Positions 21,101-29,875 of a stretch of DNA of 64,000 nt are shown here, piece by piece. A program made the position numbers and the translations under genes. The first letter of the stretch is position 1. The number at the start of each line of letters is the position of its first letter. Source of the stretch: Saccharofermentans sp. (GTDB lineage: Bacteria; Bacillota; Clostridia; Saccharofermentanales; Saccharofermentanaceae); assembly GCA_016292145.1 (NCBI GenBank), contig JAEFBA010000003.1:1-64000 (forward strand), read 5' to 3'. Under the pieces are notes generated by a model, which worked only from the letters and a program-made list of their open reading frames with translations, had not been told where the DNA came from and searched no databases.

Positions 21101-21479
21101 AGAGAGCACACTGCCTCCTACGACAACTACTACACAGGCAACTCTCCCGGATCCTTCTGCTCCTATCGGATACTTCTGGTTCTCGGATTATATCGGATAC
21201 AGAACATGGTGGGACGTATTCCATTACGTATACGGAATCGATATCAAGGATAACAGAGATACGAGGATCAACACGATCCTTACATACAACAAACTTGATC
21301 CTTCATCCTACTCCGGTCCTAACCCGGATGACAGACTCCTTCTGCCTCCTCTCGGAGTAATCACAGGTGAGATCCCGCCCACATGGAATGCCGGTGGTTC
21401 GACAACAGGCGGCGGTGAGACTTCAGGCGCCACAACGACCACTCAGAATGAGGTCAACAGTTCCATTCACCTCACCTGA
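18144..21479 (+). CDS. Single-pass membrane protein: N-terminal PP2C-like domain, long disordered region, TM helix, Thr-rich linker, C-terminal LysM-like domain
   Basis: 'DDCIILCNKAIYDALGQREILRILTDAEDQCDAAGLILTQA' PP2C-like; TM 'GYMFIAFLAILLICIIVVISLIA'; 'TWWDVFHYVYGIDIK...INTILTYNKLDPSSYSGPNPDDRLLLPP' LysM-like. Confidence 0.6.
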   Translation: MATLTRLASTLTARYFPSSSLTDAFYLDGRLCGKRETRQADITIDKDERGFFFSLFTHPTIEGFEPGTIPPFEPQLRGLCNEVKSGHKEIDAMIEKFLSTAVEVAGTTKLIDNEVRDPYFSGVIVRDSEAFAVTIGGGLAFLYRDDTMFPLTDAGIPMEPIDAYGNRVGDFQYYCSSKTANALWSNFFTLTPDDCIILCNKAIYDALGQREILRILTDAEDQCDAAGLILTQASARMPNTPMQISISFVESVTKEEKRGLFGRKKKKDDYDSESHELLESTVEGGMVGAAAKAIADAGFVSLTPDAPVVVPDTEAAPSDGSISFGDKIQTQAQKIPEAAPEFPDKKEPVEELSAEDAMKKIFGEMKEAAQSDSAAAAKAEEAAIADSPFVFNIDEASVSAAPKAAEPEKAPAMETVSKTAFTLDNSDDSPTKPVSDINSLLFGASGSGILAQAINESNKAASKETLFTDLKEEPVVPAAPAAPVIPVAPAAPVIPVAPAAPAAPVIPEAPVVIPPAPAVVNKPEEIVFAPGEVKVDAGSSDASTGVEDIFDPYGKNSAQELKNTAPLVFGEDVAPKAEPVPSEEVSSIPVPEYEINEDKPELKEEDKLDVDFPEVEKPEVKAPEVAPAQVTEAAAPIIEEVVPQVNAVAPSQDDIILPFGEATFATGAEEAPKVKADDIPQMPLYDSDNYNNPVNAVGSEQNISEPFNNASVYGDYAGTEAPSEVPPYQPYGAEAFSTADQSSYGTYGYGNQTVDMQGGVPMDNNGYPDYGNAGNGYVPGYDQAPQSGFGDYPQGGYQDPNAGQYYQQNVPQGGYNNYSAQPQQGFGEDYSQPQASASSSSSLDEEWFNNILGVDDSGQVYGGEQTYGYSSAPAEPQQPAMPDPVQQAQYTNPGQTSYRPSGSGPNNISKPQNSAPRPAPAAGKSGNGGNGGNGGGKKMKLNRNGYMFIAFLAILLICIIVVISLIAKGCSKGKKPVESTTESTTTESTLPPTTTTTQATLPDPSAPIGYFWFSDYIGYRTWWDVFHYVYGIDIKDNRDTRINTILTYNKLDPSSYSGPNPDDRLLLPPLGVITGEIPPTWNAGGSTTGGGETSGATTTTQNEVNSSIHLT
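19584..19655 (+). repeat. 27-bp imperfect tandem repeat encoding Pro/Ala-rich linker (APVIPVAPA)
   Basis: gcagcacc[c/t]gtaattcccgttgctcct in two full copies plus a partial third. Confidence 0.8.
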
Positions 21480-21517
21480 TCGCCCACAAGCGAAAATCAT
21501 TACATAAAACAATCAGA

Positions 21518-21546
21518 CCGCCTGCTGTGTATTTCACGGCAGGCGG
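21518..21546 (+). terminator. Intrinsic terminator
   Basis: ccgcctgc...gcaggcgg followed by cttgtttttt. Confidence 0.85.
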
Positions 21547-21651
21547 CTTGTTTTTTGGCTATTTAGTCAACTCATTTTGTAACAAAAAAGTAAGATTCAA
21601 GTATATAATGCTATTGCTCTAATAATAACGCGCGAAAAGAGGGTTTATAAC

Positions 21652-22737
21652 ATGCATAAGAAACTGTTCATACCTGGACCTATCGAGGTTTCACAGGATG
21701 TACTGGAGAAGATGTCTACTCCCATGATCGGACACAGAACCAAGGATATGTCCGCTCTTCAGCAGTCTATCTCCGAGAAGCTCCAGAAGGTAATGATGAC
21801 CAATAACACTATCGTTTTATCAACGTCATCAGGCAGTGGTCTTATGGAAGGTGCCGTAAGAAGCTTCACAAAGACAAGAGCGGCAGTTTTCTCGATCGGT
21901 GCATTCGGTAAGAGATGGCACAAGATGTGCACATCCAACGGCATCGCAGCAGATCTTTTCGAGTCTGAGCTCGGTCAGCCTACAACACCCGAGATGCTTG
22001 AAGAAGCACTCTCCACAGGCAAGTATGACCTTATCACTATCACACAGAACGAGACATCAACAGGTATCCACAATCCCATGGATAAGCTCGCTGAAGTCTA
22101 TAAGAAATATCCTGATGTCATCGTATGCGTTGACGCAGTCTCATCAATGGCAGGCGACTATATCCCTGTAGATGAGCTCGGTATCGACGTCTGCATCACA
22201 TCAACACAGAAGTGTCTGGGACTTCCTCCGGGAATGGCAATCGCTTCCGTATCAGACAAGGCTATCAAGAAGGCTGAGACAGTAGAGAACAGAGGTCTTT
22301 ACTTCGACTATCTCGAACTCGTCAAGTTCGTTAAGGAGAAGCCCTATCAGTATCCTTCAACACCTTCCGAGTCACATATGTTTGCTCTTGATTACCAGCT
22401 CGACAAGATCCTTGCCGAAGGTGTTGAGAACAGATATCAGAAGCACGTAAGACTTGCAAAGATCGCTCAGGACTGGGCAAGAGAGAACTGCGAACTCTAC
22501 TCCAATCCCGAGAACCTTTCTGTTACGGTTACCTGTGTAACAAATACAACGGGAATCCCTACATCAGACCTTATCAAGGCTATGGGAGAGAAGGGTTACC
22601 TCATGAGCAACGGTTATGGTCCTTTGAAGGACAAGACCTTCAGAATCGCTCACATGGGTGATCTTACAGAAGAAGAACTTAAGACTTACTTAAGTGACCT
22701 CAAGGCCACGATCGATGAGCTTAAGGCTAAAGCTTGA
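21652..22737 (+). CDS. Class V PLP-dependent aminotransferase (serine-pyruvate / phosphoserine aminotransferase-like)
   Basis: 'LFIPGPIEVSQDVLEKMSTPMIGHRTKDM', 'VDAVSSMAGDYIPVDELGIDVCITSTQKCLGLPPG'; next to serA. Confidence 0.85.
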   Translation: MHKKLFIPGPIEVSQDVLEKMSTPMIGHRTKDMSALQQSISEKLQKVMMTNNTIVLSTSSGSGLMEGAVRSFTKTRAAVFSIGAFGKRWHKMCTSNGIAADLFESELGQPTTPEMLEEALSTGKYDLITITQNETSTGIHNPMDKLAEVYKKYPDVIVCVDAVSSMAGDYIPVDELGIDVCITSTQKCLGLPPGMAIASVSDKAIKKAETVENRGLYFDYLELVKFVKEKPYQYPSTPSESHMFALDYQLDKILAEGVENRYQKHVRLAKIAQDWARENCELYSNPENLSVTVTCVTNTTGIPTSDLIKAMGEKGYLMSNGYGPLKDKTFRIAHMGDLTEEELKTYLSDLKATIDELKAKA

Positions 22738-22776
22738 AATTAAATTACGCATTATAAATCACGGGGGGAACCAAAA

Positions 22777-24399
22777 ATGAAGATCCTTATCACAGAGAGC
22801 ATTGCTGAAGAGAGCGTTCAGTACCTGAGAGACAGAGGCTATGAGGTTGAAGAATATCTCGGCCATTCCCAGGAAGAGATCGAACAGTACATCAAGGGCT
22901 TTGATGCGATCATCGTAAGATCAGCAACAAAGATCAATGAGACTCTTTTGAATAACGCAGACTGCCTCAAGGCAGTAGGCAGAGCCGGAACAGGTATCGA
23001 TAACATCGACGTTAAGGCTTGTACAGAACACGGCGTTATCGCTCTTAACACACCTACAGCCAACAACATGGCAGCAGGTGAGCTCGCAGTAGGCCACGCA
23101 TTCTCCATCTTCCGTAACCTCTGCACAGCTAATGAGGGCGTACACAACGGTGACTTCAGACGCGGCAACTGGGTAGGAATCGAGCTCGAAGGCAAGACAG
23201 CAGGTGTTATCGGTCTTGGCCGTATCGGTTCCATCGTATCCAGAAAGCTCAAGGGTGTAGGCATGAACGTAGTAGCTTACGATCCTTATGTACCCCAGGA
23301 GAAGTTCGACAAGCTCGGAGTTACAAGATGCAAGACTCTTGACGAGCTCCTTCCCCAGTGCGATCTCATCACACTTCATACACCTAAGACAAAGGAAACA
23401 TACGGAATCCTTTCCAAGGAGCAGCTCTATAAGTGCAAGAGAGGAGTCAGGATCGTAAATGCTGCAAGAGGCGGTCTCGTAAACGAGCAGGACCTCGCTG
23501 ACGCTTTGGCTGAAGGCCAGGTTGCTGCAGCTGCAATCGACGTTTTCGATAAGGAGCCTTCCTACAACAAGGCACCCGGCGAGCAGGAGTACGATAACGT
23601 TCTTCTCCACGCTCCCCACTGCTACATCACACCTCACCTCGGTGCTTCCACTGTTGAAGCTACAGCCAAGGTAGGTCAGGGAATCGTTGAACTCATCGAC
23701 GGCGCTTTGAAGGGCGAACTCGTTGCAGCTATCAATATGCCCCAGTTCTCCGGCAGCATCGAAGACATCAAGCCTTACTGCTCACTCGCTGAGAAGATCG
23801 GCCGCATGTATTTCCAGGCTGAAGCTACACCTATCTCTAAGGTAGAAGTAAGATACAGAGGCGAGCTTGCTGAGAGCTCCGGCACAGGTATCATCACACT
23901 CTCACTCATGATGGGCCTTTTGAAGGGCATGGGCAACGATCACGTTTCTTACGTAAATGCTCAGGAGTGCATGGCTGAGACAGGCATTGAAGTTGTTGAG
24001 ACAAAGACTGAATCCATCCAGAAATACAACAACCTTATCAACGTTAAGTTCGTTACAGAGGATGGCAGAGAGCTTAAGATCAACGGTACCGTATTCGGAC
24101 CTGACACAGAGGTTATCGTTTCTTTCTTCGGTTACGAGATGAACTGTCCTCTGTCCAACACAGTTCTCGCTCTTAAGAACAACGACGTTCCGGGCGTTAT
24201 CGGAAGAATCGCTACGATCCTCGGATCACACAACATCAACATCGCTTCCATGCATTGGGGAAGAAAGAACCAGGACGGTTCTGACAACCCGCATGCTCAG
24301 GCATTCGTTGCTATCGATCAGCCTGTATCCCAGGAGATCATCGACGAGCTTTCCAAGGCCGAGGGCGTCCTCAAGGTATCGCTCTTAGAGCTCGGCTGA
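22777..24399 (+). CDS. serA: D-3-phosphoglycerate dehydrogenase with ACT domain
   Basis: 'VGRAGTGIDNIDV', 'AGVIGLGRIGSIV', ASB and C-terminal ACT 'VPGVIGRIATILGSHNINIASM'. Confidence 0.93.
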   Translation: MKILITESIAEESVQYLRDRGYEVEEYLGHSQEEIEQYIKGFDAIIVRSATKINETLLNNADCLKAVGRAGTGIDNIDVKACTEHGVIALNTPTANNMAAGELAVGHAFSIFRNLCTANEGVHNGDFRRGNWVGIELEGKTAGVIGLGRIGSIVSRKLKGVGMNVVAYDPYVPQEKFDKLGVTRCKTLDELLPQCDLITLHTPKTKETYGILSKEQLYKCKRGVRIVNAARGGLVNEQDLADALAEGQVAAAAIDVFDKEPSYNKAPGEQEYDNVLLHAPHCYITPHLGASTVEATAKVGQGIVELIDGALKGELVAAINMPQFSGSIEDIKPYCSLAEKIGRMYFQAEATPISKVEVRYRGELAESSGTGIITLSLMMGLLKGMGNDHVSYVNAQECMAETGIEVVETKTESIQKYNNLINVKFVTEDGRELKINGTVFGPDTEVIVSFFGYEMNCPLSNTVLALKNNDVPGVIGRIATILGSHNINIASMHWGRKNQDGSDNPHAQAFVAIDQPVSQEIIDELSKAEGVLKVSLLELG

Positions 24400-24444
24400 T
24401 AACGGAACAAATATTTAGAATTTCAGGCCGCAGAGGTTAGACCA

Positions 24445-25494
24445 GTGAAATACCATTATTCAAGAAAAGAAGGTTGGCTGGGTAATCCCTGCGGTCTTGT
24501 TTATTTCAAAGATAGATATCACCTGTTCTACCAGTTAAATCCGTATCTTCCGAGATACGGCCTCATGCACTGGGGACATGCGGTGTCTGAAGATCTGGTA
24601 ACGTGGGAGGAACGCCCGGTTGCGATAAGTCCTGAAGACGAAGCAAGCTGCAATTCAGGCTCTGCCATCGTTCATGACGGAAAGCTCTGGCTGTTTTACA
24701 ATGCGTCCTTATCAGACGGCAGCGAAGTCATCTGCGCCGCATATTCCGAGGACGGCGTCTGCTTTGAAAAGTGCTCCGGCAATCCTGTTTTAACCAATCC
24801 TTATGAAGAAGGGGGCAAATTCAGGGAACCTTTTGTATTCCGCTTCGGCAGCGGATTCAGGATGCTCGTGGGAGCCGGAAAAGACGGTATCGCAAGGGTC
24901 CTTCAGTATGAGTCAAAAGATCTGACTGACTGGAAGTTTATGGGTGAACTCATAACTGACGGCCGGTACGGCAGCGTCATCGAAGTGCCCCAGTTAGTTG
25001 AAGTCGACGGCAAATGGGTCTTTATCATCCAGAGCGAAAAGCATCTTCCTACCAAAGTATTGTTTGCCACAGGCGATTATGACGGCGGGGCTTTTGTTTT
25101 CGATGACGATAAAGAGCCTTTCAAACCGGTGGATACCGGAACCGATTTCCTTAATCCCGTGACCTGCGAAGACAGCGAGGGCAGGAGGATAATCATGGCA
25201 TGGATGTTCTCGATGAAGATGAACTCATCTGCCATAAGCCTTCCCCGCGAGATGTACTTATCGAGGAAGGGCGAGCTGTGCCTTAATCCCGTCAGGGAGT
25301 TTAAGAGCAGGCAGATAAAGGAGAGCAGGTTCGTGACATACGCTTCAGGAAGACTGAGGATATCCTTCGAAGGGCGGACCATGTTCGACAAGGCTTACAG
25401 GGAATGTCCCGAGATAAGCGTTATAGAAGATGTAGGCACCGTTGAGGTATTCCTTGACGGCGGGCGCGAGAATATCTCGATGTTTATCTGCTGA
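24445..25494 (+). CDS. GH32-like protein (degenerate active site)
   Basis: 'GWLGNPCGLVYFKDRYHLFYQLNPYLPRYGLMHWGHAVSEDLVTWEE', 'KFREPFVF', 'SVIEVPQLVEVDGKW'. Confidence 0.8.
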   Translation: MKYHYSRKEGWLGNPCGLVYFKDRYHLFYQLNPYLPRYGLMHWGHAVSEDLVTWEERPVAISPEDEASCNSGSAIVHDGKLWLFYNASLSDGSEVICAAYSEDGVCFEKCSGNPVLTNPYEEGGKFREPFVFRFGSGFRMLVGAGKDGIARVLQYESKDLTDWKFMGELITDGRYGSVIEVPQLVEVDGKWVFIIQSEKHLPTKVLFATGDYDGGAFVFDDDKEPFKPVDTGTDFLNPVTCEDSEGRRIIMAWMFSMKMNSSAISLPREMYLSRKGELCLNPVREFKSRQIKESRFVTYASGRLRISFEGRTMFDKAYRECPEISVIEDVGTVEVFLDGGRENISMFIC

Positions 25495-25497
25495 TAT

Positions 25498-26061
25498 ATG
25501 ACAAAGATCTTGGCTGAAGGCAAAGGATATCAGATCCTTTATAAGGAAAGAGGGGAGGACAGCGAGAAGCTCGCTCCTTCCGGCATGTCATGCCTTTCAA
25601 GGCTTGATGTTCCTGTTCCGGGAATAATCGCAGCGGCAGATTCGGGCAAGAGAATAAGGATAACAGACAAAAGATATTTCCTCGTATGCCAGGGAAAGAT
25701 GGAAAATGAAGAGGGCATTATGGAAGACCTTCTTTTCCACGACTCGAGAAGCAACAGGACATTCCCCGTAAAGCGCATGAGAAAAGGCGTAAAGGAAGCA
25801 AGATTAAGCTATAAGGTCCTGTCTTATAACGAAGAAAAGGATCTGTCCTATGTAACCGTGACACTTGATACGGGACGCACTCACCAGATAAGAACTCAGT
25901 TTGCTTCCAGGAAGCACCCTCTTGCGGGAGACGGCAAATACGGGAGCAGGATAAAGTGTCCCATAGCTCTCTTGTGCGGAGAATTGACCTATGATGAAGG
26001 AGAGGGCACGAAGCCCTCTGTAGTAAAGATCGATCCTAAGGCAGAACTTCCCGAGGTATAA
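25498..26061 (+). CDS. Short RluA-family pseudouridine synthase
   Basis: 'LSRLDVPVPG' and 'VTLDTGRTHQIRTQFASRKHPLAGDGKYG'. Confidence 0.8.
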   Translation: MTKILAEGKGYQILYKERGEDSEKLAPSGMSCLSRLDVPVPGIIAAADSGKRIRITDKRYFLVCQGKMENEEGIMEDLLFHDSRSNRTFPVKRMRKGVKEARLSYKVLSYNEEKDLSYVTVTLDTGRTHQIRTQFASRKHPLAGDGKYGSRIKCPIALLCGELTYDEGEGTKPSVVKIDPKAELPEV

Positions 26062-26063
26062 GG

Positions 26064-28727
26064 TCAGGCAACAGCGCCCGGTGTTACCTTATAGACCGTG
26101 AGCGTGTCATAAGAGAAGACCGGAGTGCCTAACTGTGAGATGACATATGTATTGTCATAACCGAACTTCAAACGCTCCATATCACCGATAATGATATATT
26201 CGATCTGATACTTGTCGATGATCTCCTGGATCGCTTCAGGTGATTCGCTGAAGTAGACAGTATTTATATCTTCATGTCTCGGATTAATGTAAAGCGTAAA
26301 TACATCATGGTCGGGATCTGAGACAAGAAGATCCTGTTCCTTGTCAACGATGCCGTGGAATCTCCAGAGCCACTCATGTGTCTGCCATCCGAAGACCGTG
26401 GGAAGTCCTGTGTAAGCTGAGATAATGCAGCTGTCTGTATAGCTGTCTCCGTAAGCTTCGCAGATGACCGGATCGCCCTTAACCTCAGAGTTGAACCAGT
26501 CGATGCAATATTTATATGACATGAGGTTTCCGCCGTAATTCTGTGATACCTGATTGGAAGCATGGTAACTGAGATAAGCCGTACCGTCGATGCCTTTATA
26601 GTCCTCTTTCTTAAGATCCTGTCCGCAGCGCTGCTTCAATGATGCCATGGTGTAATGGGCAGGTACGAAGAGCATGAGCGCAAATACTATCGCAACGGCA
26701 AACAGAGCGCTGGAATACCTGCCGTCCTTTTTAACGAACCATAAAAGTCTTACGACAGAATAGATCATTGCAACAGAAAGGATGATGAATGCCGCAAAGC
26801 AGAACTTAAACATCGTATTCGAACGGAGATATCCTGATGTATAGATGTCTCTTACGTAGAAGATCTCAGGCGCGATGATCATCATGAGGCCTACCACGGT
26901 CATTCCGCATACGAAGATATCGATGAGGTTGCGCTGTGCAAAGAACGCCTGTACCGGATTGTTATAAGTATTGCTGTCGCCGATAACAGGTGCAGCGCCG
27001 CTCATCTTCTTGGCCTTTGCTGAGGATACGAACATATAATTCTTTGTTGCGAAAACAATAATAAAGAAGACGACGCAGATTATTACGTGTGTGCCGTACA
27101 GGATGTAGAGCTGATACAACGGCGAATGGTTCTTGACCTTGCCCAAGGAATTGGAGATCATGTCGAAGTTCAGGTTGAACGAGAGCGCCGTGAGCGTAGC
27201 AAAAGTGAACAGGAAACTCATCTGGAAGGATGTCCTCGGGAGAGCCGAAGGATTTACTACACAGAACAGGAATGCCGCTACCATGAGCAATGCTTCAAGA
27301 GCGTAGAGCACAAGAGGATTGCTTCCCTGTGAGAGGTAGATCAGGAGTATTCCGCCGACATTTACGACGAATACGACGATTCCCAGAGGATTAGCGAATT
27401 TGGGCGTTTTGATCGTATTAACGATCAGCAAAGCCATCGCACAGTAAATGAAATAGATAAGGAAGTCCCAATAGTTTGTCATCTGGGCACATCCCAAAAG
27501 GACAGCGCACAGAACGAGATGGAGACTTATGGAAGACTTTACTTCAGGAACTAATCTCGAATGCTCCGAACTTAAGTTGTTAAGGTCGGGAACGATGCCG
27601 ATCTCCTCTTTTGACGGGAGCTTCACTGAGCTTATGAGTGACAGGAGGATCGCCGTTATGAGAAGTACTATCATCATCGAGATGACGTGAGCATGAAGGT
27701 CGCCTACGAGATAGGAATAAAAGGGAAATTCGTGGATCGTGTGATCTCCTCCGTTTATCTCGATCTCAGGGTTCCATCCGATGAACCTCGTACTGTCAGG
27801 ATAGAAGAAACCGTCTGTTCTGCCGACGTCGTTGCCCCAATTTCTGAATGTTGTAAGAAGTCCGTTGCCGATGCTGTTCTCGTCGTAGAAGAAGGAGTGC
27901 GAATTGCCCCACAATGAGACTGCGCAGCCCGTGAATAAGCCTGCAACGTACTTGACGATCTTGTTGTCCATAAAGCCCCTCTGGGAAGATGCCTCGATAA
28001 GGAACTTGCCGATAGCAAAGCTCATTCCGAACGGAATAGCCGTAGCGGAGCACATAGCGAGATTGTAGCCGATGCCGGGATTAACGCCCGTAGCCTTTAC
28101 AACGACTGCCCAGATATACTGGCCGAAGTAATAGTAGTTGATCGATTTTCCGGAAAGCCACATGTCGTTGGCAGGGAGCTTATCGTTCCTGAGCATCGAC
28201 ATGATGAAGCCGTAATCCATGAACTTCTCCTGGCCGTTGATGTCAGGGAGGAAGCCCTTGAAATAGCACATGAGGATAAAGACAACGAGGAAGACTGTCT
28301 CTTCGATCACAGCGGCTTCGACAAAGCCTCTGCTGTTTAATTTCTTTATAAGAGACTGCCTGAATGTCTTCGGTATGTAGCAGCAAGCGGCCACTATGAG
28401 TGCTGATAATAAGATGCAAAAGACATTCAGCCTGAATATCTTAATGTGGATCAGTGTCCACAATACAAGGCTTGTAAATATGAGGCCCATTGCCTGTGAC
28501 AGGAAAAAGCCTCCTGATGAGAAATTCTCCCAGAGCTTGGTCGCGAGAGGAAGTGTAACGATACCAATGAGCATAAGGAAAAAAGCCCACCAGAGGCAGG
28601 GTGCCGTATCCTTGCTCCCCATGGTGAACACACCGAGCATCGTTGCTATAGCAAATGGTAATAAGAACAGAAAATAACGCAGAGGTGATGTAGGCCCGAA
28701 TCTGGAATCCTCGAAAACCTTACTCAT
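26064..28727 (-). CDS. DUF2298 (YYY-type) multi-pass membrane protein
   Basis: 'SGKSINYYYFGQYIWAVVVKATGVNPGIGYNLA', 'HEFPFYSYLVGDLHAHVISM', many TM helices. Confidence 0.82.
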   Translation of the reverse strand: MSKVFEDSRFGPTSPLRYFLFLLPFAIATMLGVFTMGSKDTAPCLWWAFFLMLIGIVTLPLATKLWENFSSGGFFLSQAMGLIFTSLVLWTLIHIKIFRLNVFCILLSALIVAACCYIPKTFRQSLIKKLNSRGFVEAAVIEETVFLVVFILMCYFKGFLPDINGQEKFMDYGFIMSMLRNDKLPANDMWLSGKSINYYYFGQYIWAVVVKATGVNPGIGYNLAMCSATAIPFGMSFAIGKFLIEASSQRGFMDNKIVKYVAGLFTGCAVSLWGNSHSFFYDENSIGNGLLTTFRNWGNDVGRTDGFFYPDSTRFIGWNPEIEINGGDHTIHEFPFYSYLVGDLHAHVISMMIVLLITAILLSLISSVKLPSKEEIGIVPDLNNLSSEHSRLVPEVKSSISLHLVLCAVLLGCAQMTNYWDFLIYFIYCAMALLIVNTIKTPKFANPLGIVVFVVNVGGILLIYLSQGSNPLVLYALEALLMVAAFLFCVVNPSALPRTSFQMSFLFTFATLTALSFNLNFDMISNSLGKVKNHSPLYQLYILYGTHVIICVVFFIIVFATKNYMFVSSAKAKKMSGAAPVIGDSNTYNNPVQAFFAQRNLIDIFVCGMTVVGLMMIIAPEIFYVRDIYTSGYLRSNTMFKFCFAAFIILSVAMIYSVVRLLWFVKKDGRYSSALFAVAIVFALMLFVPAHYTMASLKQRCGQDLKKEDYKGIDGTAYLSYHASNQVSQNYGGNLMSYKYCIDWFNSEVKGDPVICEAYGDSYTDSCIISAYTGLPTVFGWQTHEWLWRFHGIVDKEQDLLVSDPDHDVFTLYINPRHEDINTVYFSESPEAIQEIIDKYQIEYIIIGDMERLKFGYDNTYVISQLGTPVFSYDTLTVYKVTPGAVA

Positions 28728-29875
28728 GACAGAACTCCTTCAAATGAATCTTTGTTTATTATTTCCTGGGCATTAAGTTCAGTTACCGGAGCCGCTTCAG
28801 TTTTTCTTACAAGTGAATCCTCGTAAGATCTGATGATCTCGGAACTGATCTTTCCCGCGAGACTTACGACCGAGTCCATATGGTTCTCGGGAGTGTCAGT
28901 TGTAGCAAATTTAGTAAGACCCGTTGAGCATACATAGAGATTCTCGCAGGGATTTGTAAGATCGATCTCAGGATACTGCGTTGTGAGCGCATATCTCGTC
29001 TTGGTAAGACGCCATGATTTGACGTCGGACTTGCGGAGCGAAGGATAGAGCTTGCGCAGGCCTGCGAAATATTTGAGCATGATCTCGGCATCCGAATCGA
29101 TCCAGAGTGCATCGGTGATCGAACAGGAACCGACAAGATATACGACAGAACCGCCGTAACTGCGGTCGCGGAAAGCGCTTGTATGGTTGATTATAGCCTT
29201 GAAAGGAAGTCCCGAATCTGCAGGCGGTACCTGATAGAACATCTGGGAAACCTCATGCTTCATTACCATCATGGCAGTGATCTTCGCACTGTATGTGACG
29301 TTCATGAGGATATCTCTGACATCAAGCGGGATCGGAAGTCCGTGGCTTACGTTTACGAATGTTCTGCAAGAGCCGGTAAAAACAACATAAGTGCTGTCTA
29401 TGACGACTCTTGTGGAGTTCGAGAGGATGCAGCTTGTCCTGTAAAGGCCGTTGCTGAGTCTTGAGATCTCAGCGACCGTAGTTGAATAGCAGATCTTTCC
29501 GCCGTTATCCGTTATAGCCTGCATGAGGCTTGTGATAAGGCATGCAAAGCCGCCCTCATAGTAACCGACCTTGCGGTGGGATGCTTTGCCTGACCATGCC
29601 GAATCGAACCAGGAGATCTTATCGTCAACGCCCATCTCTTTCGAGAGCGCGAGCAAAGCCTTGTCGCTCTTTCTCAAATGGTGAGGGAGGAGCTCTAAAT
29701 ATTCTCTTCCGATCCTGGTATAAGCAAGAAGACCGCCGGGAGAAGCAAGCTCCTCAACGACAGTAACATTGAAGCCTGCCTTTGCAAGCTTCATTCCGCA
29801 GGTAAGGCCCGACAGACCGGATCCTATGATGCAGACTGTTTTCTTCTCATTTAACGATTCGTTCTCAGGATCCAT
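28724..29875 (-). CDS. FAD-dependent oxidoreductase (phytoene desaturase-like)
   Basis: 'VCIIGSGLSGLTCGMKLAKAGFNVTVVEELASPGG' dinucleotide-binding motif. Confidence 0.82.
   Translation of the reverse strand: MDPENESLNEKKTVCIIGSGLSGLTCGMKLAKAGFNVTVVEELASPGGLLAYTRIGREYLELLPHHLRKSDKALLALSKEMGVDDKISWFDSAWSGKASHRKVGYYEGGFACLITSLMQAITDNGGKICYSTTVAEISRLSNGLYRTSCILSNSTRVVIDSTYVVFTGSCRTFVNVSHGLPIPLDVRDILMNVTYSAKITAMMVMKHEVSQMFYQVPPADSGLPFKAIINHTSAFRDRSYGGSVVYLVGSCSITDALWIDSDAEIMLKYFAGLRKLYPSLRKSDVKSWRLTKTRYALTTQYPEIDLTNPCENLYVCSTGLTKFATTDTPENHMDSVVSLAGKISSEIIRSYEDSLVRKTEAAPVTELNAQEIINKDSFEGVLS

Noticed and set aside
22921-23637. Minus-strand 238-aa ORF
   Set aside because: Fully antisense to serA, no family resemblance.
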